A stretch of 64,000 nucleotides of DNA, from positions 17,770,924-17,834,923 of the forward strand of contig CM070502.1 in assembly GCA_036346375.1 (NCBI GenBank), in the 5' to 3' direction. Below the pieces are notes generated by a model. That model was not told the DNA's origin. It saw only the letters and a list, made by a program, of their open reading frames with translations, and did not search any database. Origin of the DNA: Guadua angustifolia. Its lineage: Eukaryota > Streptophyta > Magnoliopsida > Poales > Poaceae. Positions within the stretch are counted from its first letter, which is position 1. Each line of letters begins with the position of its first letter. Positions 34,193-46,800 of this stretch are shown piece after piece. A program made the position numbers and the translations under genes.

Positions 34193-37100
34193 AATTTCAA
34201 AAATCTATAATTCAAAAATACAAAAATTAATCTAGTCATATTTTGGTCTAAATTTAAATCTGGGTCATTTATGGATTTTCTAGATTTTTGGCTATTGAAG
34301 AAATACTTTAAATGGTCAAGAGATGATTTCTAATTTTTAAATTCTAAAAATGAACAAACATAAAATCTGGAGTAAATTTAACTAAATCCTAGATCATCCC
34401 TGGAACTCCCCATAAAAATTTCAAAAAATTTTGAGAACATTTGGTGCTTCTAAAAAGTCAAAAATAGAGAAATTTAAGCAGTGACATAGTCACTATTAGA
34501 TTTTTATAAAATTATAGGAGTGTGATCATCCTCTAAAACATTTGCAACACCATTAGAACTACCTTAGGACCCCACACATAATTTTTCAACCCCATTTGGT
34601 AGCTCAATTAAATTGGGGATGAATATTGGCAAAAATCCGATTTTTGGGCTAGTCCTTCTTCTTTTTCCCCTTTCTTCGTCATGTGGGCCATCTCCTTGCT
34701 TTGACCCCACCTGGTAGCACCCCTGTCTTCCCATTGCCTCACTGCCCGGTGGTCCTCTACTCCCTTGACTGGCCTACACGCCAGCTCACGATCGTCCACG
34801 TCCGGCCATGGTAGACCTCCAGTATGTCGCATGCCTGTTGTGGCAGTGCAAATCACGTGCTGCCCCCCATGAGCCGCTGACCTCTCCCCTCTTGCTCCAC
34901 ATTGAGCTAAGCACTCCCCTCCCGCTATAAAAGCCCACCAAGCTCCTTCAGTCCTCGCACACCACCTTAGCCTCCTTTCGGCGCCAATTGCCGAGTTCAC
35001 CCCCTTTCATGGTAAATTCAGGCCATACCCCCTTGCCGCCGTCGAGTGAGCTAACTCCACCTCCGTCCACCACCCCCGAATTGCACCCGTGTCAAGCTTC
35101 CTCACCTACTCCCGATCCCATCTCCAACATCAATCGAAGCTTTCCACTGTCATCAAGCTCCCCGGCTCTTCCTTCCCTCCGCCATAGCCTGTGCTCATCG
35201 CCAGCCCGCTTGGGTTACTCTCCTCTACCATTGATCAGTGTTCATCCTTCCCCTTGGCCTCCTCGTGCCTCCTGTGCCCTCGGCCGGACCACACCGCCCC
35301 TTCTCCATCACCCGTGAGCACCACCACACCATTCCCCTGCTTCGACTCACTGCCGCATGGGCTTGCCCTGTCAGCTGCTATGTTTTTACAGGCAGTTCAA
35401 CTTGACACAAATTTGCTTTCCCTTTTGGGAAAGTGTATTTCTCCTTTTTGTGATTTTTCCAAGCCCGAGCCGATTCAAACCTCCATATCTTTTGCCATTC
35501 AAATCCAATTTGAGTCAAACAAGTTTCTAAGTTCTCCTAAAATCAGGATCTTTCTAAATATGCAAAAAAATATTTAAAATTTGACCTCTACAATGAACTT
35601 GAGTTTAAATTTGAATAAAACCTAACTTCTGACCTAATTTGATTTTTTTAAAATGGACCCCAAAACTATTGAAACAAATTTTGAAATACTTCTAATATCT
35701 TAAGACTTCCATTTGTGCCAAAAGATTTAAACTTTGGCTTAGTTTGATTAGAATGCATAATGGGTTAGCTCAATGCATACAAAAATCAAATATGAACAAT
35801 GTTTGCAAATAAGCTTCAATCCCAGTGAGACCAACTTCTGAATGTTCCAAGGTCAAGACCCTTTGTTGATGTAAGAACAACTACTTTTGGACTTGTTAAT
35901 CACTTGGACCCTAATAGGAGATATTCTCCTATTTAATTCAAGACTTTTATATAATCTTAACTTGTTTACATGACTTGAAAAATATTTGAGGCCATCTTCT
36001 ATACCTTGGTAAGTTTTAAAGGTTCCTTTGCAGTGGAAAGGTATAGTATTTGCCTCACTTGGTTAGTTGGTTCTCGTTGTAAAGGACCGTAATATATTAG
36101 AACATAACTAATCTTAACCTACTTGAACAAGAACCTGAGAATGAAGCAATTAGTACTTAAATCCTTTTATCACTGGAACCTTCTATCTTAGAGTTGATGT
36201 TATCTACTTCATTTGCTTCTTATTACTGTTTTACGTTACGTGTAGATACCAATGTTGTAGAGACCGTAGTTGTCGACCTCTACCCTACCCAGGAATACTC
36301 CGAGCAAAGGCAAGTACCCCTTTGATTATGTTGATCCCATTATTTTACTTAAGTTATGTTGCTTTGGACAAATCTATGTATGCATGCATTATTTTTGGTA
36401 AAACATGCTATATTGGGGTACTTGGTAGATATAACCCTCATTTTATGAAACTTCTTTCAATAAATATTGACATGACACCCCTGATAACCTTAGACATCTA
36501 ATAATATCAAAATGGGCATACTCGGTTATATGTGCACTTGCTTAGTCATGTTTTAGCATCGAGAGAATAGATGGTTAGACATACTGTTATTTGTAAGTGA
36601 AAATGATGGGAATTATAGGTTGCTGATATTTTTGTATAGAATTGAAAAATAAAAGTATGATTTGACATGGGCGAGATATGACGATAACCGGATGTACGAG
36701 GGATGGACTTGTATGTAGTGTAGGGGAGTGTTCTCGCTCGGATCGGTTAAGGACCGAACAAAGTGTTGCATAATTCAAGATAATCAATGTAACCATAAAT
36801 GCTATTATGGGGTAAGTCCTAACCAATTAAGTTACCTGGTATAACTTTGCACATTAGAAGGTTGGAGTAATACGGGCTTTCCGAGATGGAAAGCTCGATG
36901 GGGCGTCCACACCGATGTGTTGGAACAAACATCTACCAATACAACGGTATACGCCTTGATAGGGGGGAGAAATGGTTATGGTAGGAGTTAACTACCATGG
37001 TTATGATGTGAATGACAGGAGTGAACCGTCATGGTTATTATGGGTGTGAATATTCATTTTTGCCGCAAAAGCAAAGTGTTTGTCGGCATTGGGAGTTAGT

Positions 37101-37950
37101 GCAAAAATAGATCTAGCTAATGTAAAGGTTCATACAATGATCTCCTGGCCACACGCTAAAGGAAGCATGAAATAGGAGCAAAATGATGTTGGTCATGTCT
37201 TGTGGGTAATGATGTACGCATTTGCAGGGTGTAAAACTTTTCAAAAAGCCATATCCGCGGTTATAGGAGACTTGGTGCACCAACACTAGTTAGATGATTT
37301 TGATGTTTTCATGAAAAAGGATGAATTGGAAATATTTCTTGGAAAAGTCTTTGTTTCATATTTTATGTTAGGGATTTGGCAATGGTCGATTTGTTACTCA
37401 TATTCATGGAGGTCTGTGAATAAATGTTTATGTTAGTTATGCTCACTATTTACATGTCAATCAAAACTGCTCTTACCAATTTCCATTTACAATCTATTAC
37501 ATGATATTTATGCTCAATTTTGCCTTATGCAAAATAACTAGATAGCCTTCCTTTGACATAGCTTGCATATATCTATAACCTTGCAAATACTATAAATCTT
37601 GCTGAGAACAAAAGGTATACAATTTTACTGTTGTTGTCTTTTAGTAGGTAAAGAAATAAAGAACCTCGATGATACTTTTTATGCCACAGGACCCGAGGAC
37701 TTTATTGACGACTTTTTCTAGGGGATTGTATGGACATACTATTGAATTTATGTATCTTTTTGCTGCACTTTGTTCGGCATTGTAGGCCCTATTGTGTAAT
37801 TACTTTCCACTATTATTTTGTATAATATTGTGTATGGATGTGTTGGTAATATTGCAAATATATATGCATACTAGTCACTGATCATGAGACTAGTACTATA
37901 TGTACATGGGACATTCTCAGTATTCCAAGCCAGAAGAGAGGGTCCTCACA
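34193..37950 (+). mobile_element. Solo LTR family B, about 3.76 kb
   Basis: Starts at the degraded counterpart of TGTAACAGCCC and ends GGGTCCTCACA. The right flank CTAGC (37951-37955) and the left flank CTGGC, read in the cleaner first copy (15893-15897), fit an imperfect 5-bp target duplication, so this is a solo LTR. It is related to LTR A: both share TGTAGTGTAGGG, TTAAGGACCGA, GGGTTATTTATGGGGTA-like and final DDFF-coding segments, but elsewhere they are far diverged. Confidence 0.7.
34926..34933 (+). promoter_or_regulatory. TATA box of LTR B
   Basis: TATAAAAG about 730 bp into the LTR, followed by pyrimidine-rich CTCCTTCAGTCCTCGCACAC that could hold the transcription start. Confidence 0.6.
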
Positions 37951-38480
37951 CTAGCCAACCACGGCCCGTGCCCTTTGGGTTCGCACCAGCCACCCTCCGG
38001 CGACCACTACTTAGCCAGCGCTAGCCGCTCCCGCCTCAGTCATTGACCGTCGGCTCGCCTGACCTCTGGCGCTGGCCTCTGGGCATGCGCTAGCTACCCG
38101 TCACCATCATTTGGCTGGCCACACCGGCCCCCGCGAACCCTTCGCCTCCCAACTGATCACCCGTGGAAGCCTTTGCCTCCCAACCGGACTTCAATTTTCG
38201 TACCTGGTAGTTTTTGACTCAACGGATTCCAACCAGATCTCAAAACCACATTTAAATCTGGTTTGGCTCTGGCTCCAAAGCAGCTCTAACTTTTGGCTCT
38301 AACTCCGACTTCTGGTTTTTCAACTTTAACTTCTATTTTCATTGGATTTTGCTACATGCACCTGAAGTGTACCAACAACGTACCAGAAATTGCTACGAGC
38401 ACTCGAAGCGTAACAAAATGTTTTTTTTAGATTCTACCATATTTTTTTATCTGCAATTTTTCTCTATCATGTCATTTACT
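37951..38480. other. Leader continuation of the decayed Copia element
   Basis: GC-rich for about 250 bp, then AT-rich. No gene is seen. AAGCCTTTGCCTCCCAACCG resembles AGAGCCTTTGCCTCCAC upstream of LTR B, in line with one leader split by the solo LTR. Confidence 0.35.
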
Positions 38481-38570
38481 AATTTGACATTGAGAAGTTC
38501 GATGACAAGATCAGTTTCTTGATAGTAGTAGGTTCAAATGAAAGTTGTTCTCACACAGGTGGGCGTGAGA
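38481..38570 (+). mobile_element. Copia gag N-terminal scrap
   Basis: FDIEKFDDKISF followed by a frame change matches the start of plant Copia gag proteins, which typically open with a Phe-Asp-Gly motif before a Trp/Met-rich helix. It is in the right place and direction for the element whose LTR ends lie at 15411/33720 and 40291. Confidence 0.5.
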
Positions 38571-39210
38571 AGAGCATTTCTATTTACTCTAACGACTGTT
38601 CCATTGCCAAAAAGTGGGTTTTCATTACAATTCAAGCCATTGTGACTATTATTGATGATTTTCATTGAAATTCAAGCTATTATGCCTATTATTAACAGCA
38701 TCTATACAGGATTAATAATTGGTGATTTCTTCAACGATTCATATTCATCATTTACTACAAAAAATAATATCAGTTGAGGAGACAACTAAATTCGGTGTTT
38801 ATTCACCATTTGAATACGTTGCAATTTTGGATCGCTTGCGCGACCATTGTGGAGGTTTTGAAAATGTTAATCCTTAGAAATTTGATGACACCCTGCTAGT
38901 AGTATTATACTCTTCAAAGTTTACTAGTGAAGGTTTTGCTCCAATATTAGTTAGAGTTGAAAGATTGAACTGCAAGGAGTTTATTTCTGTGTGGATACTA
39001 CAACGTTGTCCAGTTGTCTTAGCTCAATATGAGGGGTCAACTGCAATTTATACTCCATTGACGGCACGATAGTTCCTTTCATCTTAGCAATTTTCAAACA
39101 TATCATAGAATTAAATTATCTTTGATGTCGGTAGTTTGTTGTACATAGTGGCTACACGTGAAGCTGCTCTTTCAATGAGCAGAAAACATGTCAAATATTT
39201 ATGATATAAG
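38571..39210. other. AT-rich sequence, no gene recognised
   Basis: Short frames only; probably eroded interior of the Copia element. Confidence 0.3.
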
Positions 39211-39777
39211 CAAGGTTTCAAATTTTGATTTCGGATGAAATCTTGAGGGTACCAAAATCTAAAATCCCAGCGAGATCTTAGAATTTTGGATGAAATCCAA
39301 AAAGCAAAATTCAAATCCGGTTTTTTTAATTGAGATTTATGAGATCTCAAAAAAATTTAACTAAATAAAAAATGGTTCAAACCACGTTGAAAAATTTTAA
39401 ATTTTTTTATGGATGATCCTGATGCATCACTAATGTTATGATAAAATTTTTAGATGCTGATCAAGCTTGAGGAATTTTTAAAATTCTAAAAGTGGTATTG
39501 TCTTGGTAAAAGCCTTACCGATAAATTTCAACTAAATGGAAAATGGTTCAAACCGTGTTTCAAAATTTTTGTCGATGGTCTTGACCCCAAATCTGATCAA
39601 AATACCTAAGATCTTAGTCAAAATATCCAAGATCTCGTCGAGATTTTTGAAAGTACTGTAGCATTTTGAATTTTTTTCAAGTTTTTTATCCGGTCGGGAC
39701 TTGAAATCTCCGTGAGGGGTGCAATATTCAAGATTTCACTTAGATTTTGCCACGATTCACCGGGATTTGGAACCTTG
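39211..39777. mobile_element. Terminal-inverted-repeat element, 567 bp
   Basis: CAAGGTTTCAAATTTTGATT at the left mirrors CAAGGTTCCAAATCCCGGTG read inward from the right. The interior repeats GAAATC/GAGATCTT-type motifs and has no coding capacity. A target duplication is not clear, so the superfamily is undecided. A related partial sequence starts near 63107. Confidence 0.6.
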
Positions 39778-40129
39778 AATATAATTTCTTCGTTATCTAT
39801 TAAGTGCCGTAGATGATGTTTTTGGCTTATGTCATTTGATGATTGAGTATTTTTTCAAGAGGTCAGTTGTATAGACTCAGACTTCACTAGGGTTATGAAT
39901 TATTGAAGATCCAGATTTCTTTCTGTGCTTTGTTGATAGCTGTGTTTTTGGATCTACTGGTGTTTTGCTCAATTTTGCTTCGTAAGAAGTGTTTTTGATT
40001 GACTATTTCAGTCTTTGTCACCCAGTAAGTCAGTTGGACTTTTCGACGCACTCAATGTTCATGGTGCTCCATTACCCTTTGGGGTTTTCTGGAGACAATA
40101 TCATTATGGATTTTGAGCTAAGGGAGTTT

Positions 40130-40291
40130 GTTATAGATAACTCAAATATCTCTACTTTCCATACAAATTAGATTTATCAAAATAGGTTGTTAGTCCAAAT
40201 CTTTAACAACTTGGACTCTTTTACCTCTTTCGTGAGGTTTTTCACGTTAAATCTTATCTCCAGTTATTTTGCCGTGTTTTTAACCCTAACA
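40130..40291 (+). mobile_element. 3' LTR end of the decayed Copia element
   Basis: CTCAAATATCTCTACTTTCC, GGTTTTTCACGTTAAATCTT and TTTTGCCGTGTTTTTAACCC match the LTR end at 33500-33720, ending TAACA at 40291. Confidence 0.6.
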
Positions 40292-40529
40292 CAGTAAAGC
40301 CGAGCTCGATAGTCAATATTAGGGCTTTGCGGTCTTTGTCACTCTTTTCATTTGAAGTCTTCTTAGCGTTGAAGTGAAAGACACAGGAGGTGTCATGGTC
40401 ATTTATTTACCAAGCTCAGACCTCGTGTCGAGCGTGATCGCCCACTACGCCAAAATGAAACTTGGCTCTTAACAATTTCTCCGAGGTTCGCACAAGGCAT
40501 TTCATTAGATACACTACAGAAACAGGAAA

Positions 40530-41080
40530 TTAACGTCGGCCATATTAATTAACGCCGCCCGTAAATAAGCCGACGCAATTAATTAATTACCGTCGGCTGA
40601 AATGGGACCGACGTTAATTAGCTAATTAACGTCGGCTTATTCCAGGGCCGACGTTAATTAGCTAATTAACGTCGACCAAAAGACCAGGCCGACGTTAATT
40701 AAAGACCAGGCCGACGTTAATTAGCTAATTAACGTCGGCCAAAAGACCAGGCCGACGTTCATTTTTGAGATAAGGTTGGCGTTTTGCTCGCCCCGCGCCC
40801 AATCCCGCCCGGACGAAAAACTTTTTCACGTCGCGCTGCCGCTTCCACACACACAAGGCCAAGGCCATTTCTGCCCGCCATGCGCCGCCACATGACCTCC
40901 TCTCCACTGCCATGGCGACTGCCCTCAAGGCTCCTCCTCTCTCGGCGGCCACAAGCTTGAAGGTCAAGATCCTGCGTCCTCCTCCTCTCTGCATGGCTCT
41001 ATGGAATGTTGTGGGGTAATTAGTTAATTAATGGGTAATTAGTTAATTAACGCTATCAAAACCCCGCCGACGTTAATTAA
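40530..41080. repeat. CACTA 2 left subterminal repeats and GC-rich block
   Basis: Inverted pairs of TAACGTCGGCC and GGCCGACGTTAATTA with a CAAAAGACCA spacer recur with about 50-60-bp spacing. A GC-rich block (40770-40990) and one more pair near 41040-41080 follow. Confidence 0.8.
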
Positions 41081-41715
41081 GCGCTAATGCTAGCTGCATG
41101 GATGCCAATGTCTTGCATATTATATGCTAGTTCTGCTCGGGTCTAATGAGAACTAGTGTTAGGATATTTTCCTTTTACGAGCAGGATCATGATTGGTATG
41201 CGATGCTTGCTTGCTTGTCGTTACTAGCATGTGTCTTAATTTGCATGATGGATTAGTTAGTCGTTAGTTGCCACGGTAGATCCTAAGTGGATTGCTTGAT
41301 TGCGATGGGTGTGCGATGTGCTATCAAAAGTCATATATATCATGTGCTATCTTGATGGGAGATGGCAAGTGCTGATTATTAGTCATATATATCATGTGCT
41401 ATCTTGATGGGAAATGGATCAGTTTTGTATGACTAGCTTTTTATGCTCGAGTAATGGATATGCAGCTTTTGTTTAGCATGCACTAGTTGTATGGGTTATG
41501 TAGTGGCTACCTTGTTGATCGATACCACCTTCTAATTGGAGTCCATTTTGTGCTTATAAATATATATTTGAGTAATGGATTATCGCTCGGTTTTTATTTT
41601 TGATTTGAAATCACATAGTGTCACGAAACCTATAAGGCCACCCGCTCGATCGGCATGTCTCACATATGTGACATGTGAGATGTCTTTGTCCGAATTATCC
41701 CTTTTTGATAGCCTC

Positions 41716-41887
41716 GAGTGGATGACAAAGTCGGTATTTATGACGAGCCACGGTCTGAATGAAATTTCGGCGTCATAACCTGTTGTTCTCCCTTGCACCA
41801 TATCCGGGCAAGGGTGGAGAACAATGGGTTATGTCAAATTTCATTCAGACTCTACAGTGCTCATCATAACCGCTTTGTCGACCACTC
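41716..41887. repeat. Inverted repeat (arms about 80 bp) upstream of TNP2 in CACTA 2
   Basis: GAGTGGATGACAAAGTCGGT (41716) pairs with the complement of ACCGCTTTGTCGACCACTC (ending 41887), and GTCTGAATGAAATTT (41753) pairs with AAATTTCATTCAGAC (41837-41851). The turn is near 41805. The arms have a few mismatches and small bulges, giving a miRNA-precursor-like fold. Confidence 0.8.
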
Positions 41888-42001
41888 TTGGGTGGGTTTA
41901 GGACATATCCTTTCCTATAGATGTAGGGTCGTGATATATAGAAACAAAATGAACCTTATAACCTTGATTTAACCTATATAGCCTCAAGTATGGGTGACGC
42001 A

Positions 42002-44337
42002 TCACGATGGATGTATGAAGGTTGGGAGAAAAGTGGGGCTCACTCGACCGAGTGGACGGTCAAGGCTACCGCTTTTTTAATCGTGCCTTCTCTATGTCTA
42101 GTAATCATAAGGTGAAGTGCCCATGCAAAAGTGCTGTAATTTCCACCCCAGGACAAGAAATCGATGTCTCGCACTGTGGTCGATTCGGTTTCATGCCAAG
42201 CTTTGAGTTGTGGGTACATCATGGTGAGTCACGTGCTCAAGGACCTGAAGTTGGTTGAAGAGGAAGATGATAGGGCGGGCGATGATAGGATGGATGAGAT
42301 GCTAGAAGCTTTATGCCTAGAGATTAACATAGACTCGGAGGATCCGCCAACACGTGAGGTTCGGGAGTTCTTTGAGCTACTTAAAGCTTCTGAAGAGCTG
42401 TTGCACGAACACACGAAAGTGACCCAGCTTGCTTTTGTGACGCGGCTCATGGCCATTAAGTCCAAGTATTTCTTTTCCAATAATTGTTACAATGATCTCG
42501 TGGAATTGATCTCTGATATACTGCCGGCGAATCATAAGATGCCTAGAGACATGTACCAGTCTAAGAAGTTGTTGTCCTGTCTCGATGAAGTATGAGAAGA
42601 TTGATGTGTGCAAGGATAACTGCATGCTTTTCTGGAAGGAGCATGAGAAAGAGAAGCATTGCTTAGTGTGTAAAAAACCAAGATTTGTCAAGGTGTTGAA
42701 CGAAGAAGGTGAAAAGGTAACGACCGATGTTGCACACAAGCAACTTCAAGACACGCCTCACACCTAGGTTTGAAGCGGTTGTTTATCTCAAAACGAAGTG
42801 CTGTGCACATGAGGTGGCACAAAGAAGGTGTGCGTGAGAACGACGGAGTAATGGTGCACCGTCCGATAGTGAGGCATGGAAGGCTCTAGATAGCTTTGAC
42901 GAGGACTTCGCGAGAGATGCGAGAAATGTTCGTGATTGGGTTGGCGATCGATGGTTTCACGCTTTTCAACACAACCGCCGATCATACTGTGGCCGCCGCC
43001 TTTGCTATTCCATACAACCTTCCACCTTCCCTTTGCATGAAATATGAGTTTATGTTCCTGTGCCTCATCATACCCGCCCTCAAGATCCCGGAAAGCGCCT
43101 CAATGTGATGCTCAAACCCTTGATCAAGAGCTGAAAAAATTATGGACGGGGTAGAGGCGATGATCGCTATAAGAAATGTAAATTCAACCTTCGTGTTGCA
43201 TATTTGTGGTCCGTCCATGATTTCATGGCCTATGGTATTTTTGCCGGGCCGGAGTCATGAAAATTTGACATGTCCGATCTGTGGTTCGCATACCGATTGT
43301 TTTCGCTTTGTAAATGGTGGAAAGATTCATTATTTCGATTGCCATAGGCGTTTCGCCTCGAGACACGCCTTTAGGTTCCAAAGGAATGCCTTCCGTAAGG
43401 ACACAGTTGTCGAAAGGGTCCGCCAAATGTCTAATCGCCGTAAATTGCTGATATGCCGAGTAAATTGGTGGAGAAAGAAGATGGGTTTGAAGGGTTTGGA
43501 GAGGAGCACAATCGACTCACATTTGTGGATTATGGGAGCTCCTATATGCGAAGGTTTGATTCTCGATGCACAACATTGACGCTATGCATCGTGAACGTAA
43601 CGTTAGTGAAAGCATTATAAGCACGGTCATGGATATGACGGACAAGACAAAAGACAAACTAAAGGCCCAAGAGACTTAGCAGAGATCTGAATCGCCAACA
43701 CTTGAGCTCACCGGCTAGGGTAAGCCACGCGCCCATTTTGCCTTAAACCTAAAGAAAAGAAAGAAGTGTTGAGGTGGATGAAGAAATTGAAATTTCCGAT
43801 GGTTACGCAATGATTGAGACGAATGTGAATGTGAATCACGGGAAGCTAAATGGGTTGAAGAGCTACGATTACCACATAATCATGGAAAGACTCACACTGT
43901 AATGTTTCGTGGATATCTTAATGATAATGTGTGGAAGGTGCTAGTGAGCTAAGTTATTTCTATAGACAATTATGTGCTAAAGAAATATCGAAAGACATGA
44001 TGGAGAGGTTGGAGAAAGAGATACCAAGGCTTGTATGCAAGATGGAAAAATATTCCCTCCGGGTTTCTTCAATCCAATGCAACATCTACTTGTTCATCTA
44101 CCTTACGGCTAAGGTAGGTGGCCCTGTTCAGTATAGGTGGATGTATCACATTGAAAGAGCTCTAAAGAAACTTCGAGCTATGGTTGGCAATAAAGCAAGA
44201 GTTGAAGGGTGCATTGCGGAAGCATTTTCTTTAAAAGAGATATCATACTTCTCGAGTGTATACTTTGCAGAGGAACACAAAGTCAATGCTCCCACGATGC
44301 GGTACCATGTAGATGAAGAGACACCTTGTAGTGACCT
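42002..44337 (+). pseudogene. CACTA TNP2-type transposase (element 2)
   Basis: N-terminal frames read MYEGWEKSGAHSTEW (about 42014) and, further on, GFMPSFELWVHHGES (about 42190). An acidic helical stretch follows (VREFFELLKASEELLHEHTK). A Cys-rich block (MLFWKEHEKEKHCLVCKKPR, about 42627) and the TNP2 core follow: NVMLKPLI, then a segment with FMAYG near 43225 and CPICGSHTDCFRFVNGGKIH near 43283. The last part (RQLCAKEISKDMMERLEKEI, 43960-44020; VGGPVQYRWMYHIERALKKL, 44115) is the DUF4218-like region. Order and spacing are as in active-type TNP2 genes, but the frame breaks several times. An AT-rich intron-like stretch (about 44338-44416) ends the block. Confidence 0.8.
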
Positions 44338-44439
44338 ACAGATTTTCCAATGTTATATTCTCATAATTTATTTGATTATTATCTTCTTTATTCATTCATT
44401 ATTATTGTTGTTGTAGCTGGGATCGATGAGGATCGGGAG

Positions 44440-46800
44440 GCCGATGTGGGCCAAGGGATGAGGATCCAATGGGTGGGGATACGACCGAGGGTTCTACCGA
44501 GCCCGCCCGAGGTTTAGGAGGAGCTATCTGTCCGCCTCCAAATGCCAGACGGAGGAGGACAAGGTTGTGATCACACCTGCTGGCGATAGGTTTGTATTTT
44601 CTAAACCATGTCTTATTTCATTTCTTTCCTAACTGAACTATATCATTTATATGTCTTGCAGCTCATGGGATGACTCGGGTTTGACAAGAAGGGCACCATA
44701 GGCAAGTTAACTACGCTAGGTAACCTCTGCTGCTTGCACTACCCCGGTTGGTCACAATGCCAATGGCGAGCAATTTGTTGCTACTAGTTGGGATCATTAC
44801 CGCTTGTTCCTAATGCCGAGCACTTGAATGCTCAGGGTGCTTTGGAGTGACTTTGGGTAAGATTCTCTGTGCTGCTTAGTATTGGTTCAACTGTCGATTC
44901 TTTACTATTCTAACTATTCTTTGTGATGAACAATTGCGAGTTGCTACCGTTTATCGACGGTGCAAACATGGAGCATGCTCAGAATTTTCCATGTAAATGC
45001 ACGTCGGGTGACCAAAGATGCATTGTCTAATGCTCGGATGCAAGCAACAAATCTTTACTTGAGGTCCTGCTCAAGGGCAACAAATTAACAGGACTCGTGG
45101 GTCTTCAAAAGTTACTTGACCGAGGAACAAGATATGCGTGTAAAACAACAAATATTGGAGTTATTTGAGTTTAACGCTTCTTGGTAATGTTGTTTTAATG
45201 TATTAATATATTTGTGCAGTCATGATTCCATGGTTGGGGACCGTCCGAGCTTACTGCACTCTTTTCTGCGTTGGGCTTCACCTAAGTTCATCGCCAAGTC
45301 AAGAAAGAACCGAGATCGCCGAGGCAAAGAATCAAAGCACACGATGGTGCCGGCGGACATATGCGTAGTTGCCGCATGGTAAGTCCGGCGTAGCAATCTT
45401 TTGCAAAATACATGTTACCAAGTATATGTATGCACCTAACTTATGTCTACAGGAGGCTCGGACCGGTGTTCAGCCAAGTGATATTGAAGTGTACGTGGAA
45501 GGTCATAAAGGTCGAGACCCGACACACCGACTGAGCATTTGTCGATGCATGGCGACTCTTGATCGGTGGTTAGTGGTCACAATTTTCATCCAATTCAAAT
45601 TAAGTTGTTTGATTTGCGCTCCCATTTAAATTGTATGATTTGGTTATGTAGGAGAAATATGGCGAGGAAATGGTCAAGCGCCATGGTGAAGATTATGATT
45701 GGAGGAAGGAACCGCTGATTCGCCAGAGCTGTGCATGCTAGTGGAGGCGGCAAGGCCCATGGACGGTGAGATGTCATACCTTCTAAAAATTCATGAAGTC
45801 ATAATTTCAAGTGCTCAAGCCTTTGTGGTCACGCATTTTGAAGGTACTCCATGTTCACCGGAGTGATCGACTCGGCAGTGGTGCGAGCCGAGAGGGATCT
45901 TCTTAGTCCCGTGAGCTCGGGGTTGGTAGCCGTCGCTCCTCAAAGCAGAGTTGGAGGTTACTAGGTCGTGGAGGAGCTGCGCCAACGTGATGAGTATGCA
46001 AGGCGCAAAGAAGAGTACTACGCTCATACCGCATACAACAAAGAATCGGCGATTCAAGTAAGTCCGAGTCTTCAATCTATTGCATTTAGAGAATATATTA
46101 ATTCAAAATACTTATACATTGTATTTGTAGGCAATGTTCAAAGCGATGGGGCAAAACATTGTCTTTCCAACGCTCAAGCGCCGCCACCGCCACAATGGGG
46201 GATGTATCCTCCGGCACCTCCTGCACTCGTATTCTTGCTAAACTTTGTGAATCGAGTTGAACTTAGTCAATCTAGATAATATTAGTTTGTTGTACCTAAT
46301 CTTGTTCAAACTAGCTACATTTAGTCAATCTAGCTAAACTTAGTCATTTCTAGCGAGACATAGCTAATCTAGCAAGACTAAGTATCTCTAGAGTTAAGTT
46401 GGATGAATTTAACGATATTTAGTTCATTTTTGCTAAACTTGGTCCGTTTCTAGTTAAACTTTGTAAATGTAGTTAAATTTACTCAATATAGCTACACTTA
46501 TAACATTTCTAGCTAAACTTAGTCAAAACTTGTAAATCTAGTAAAATTTGATCAATCTAGCTATAATTGTTGCCTTATGTAGGATCAACGCACATGGGTC
46601 CCTTGCTTTACAAGACTCGCCTCCAACGCTTGCAAAGACCTCGCAGATCCGTGATTCGCTTTCTTCTTGCTTTCTTATGGTACATTCATTCTTATATTAT
46701 TGTCTAATCTTGCATTTTCTTGTGTAGGGAACCGACGGTCCAACCGACTTTTGTCAATGCGCTTTTGCATCCGGATCAAGCGCCGTAACTCCAATAATCC
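44440..46800 (+). pseudogene. CACTA TNP1-type protein (element 2)
   Basis: Second gene of the element, with several frames and probable introns. EARTGVQPSDIEVYVEGHKG (45452-45511) is a conserved stretch of plant En/Spm TNP1-family proteins. VVEELRQRDEYARRKEEYYA (near 45965) is a charged coiled-coil segment, followed by a Pro-rich PPPPQWGMYPPAPPA (near 46185). The last coding stretch ends before about 46800. No Ulp1-like domain was found here, unlike CACTA 1. Start and exon borders are uncertain. Confidence 0.6.
46265..46575 (+). repeat. Degenerate TAGTCAATCTAGCTAAACTT repeats
   Basis: About a dozen imperfect 20-25-bp units (TTAGTCAATCTAG, CTAGCTAAACTTAGTC and similar) fill an intron-like stretch of the TNP1-type gene. 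Confidence 0.75.

Larger units (their letters stand above)
29494..34738 (+). repeat. 5.25-kb direct repeat, right copy
   Basis: Begins exactly at the CACTA 1 right terminus and matches 11185-16437 throughout. Unlike the left copy it continues on its right into the rest of LTR B, so the sequence right of 34738 is the original neighbour of the duplicated segment. Confidence 0.9.

Noticed and set aside
40443..40511. Another CACTA terminus (CACTACGCCAAAATG)
   Set aside because: The start motif fits, but no subterminal repeats or second end belong to it within the 69 bp before CACTA 2.
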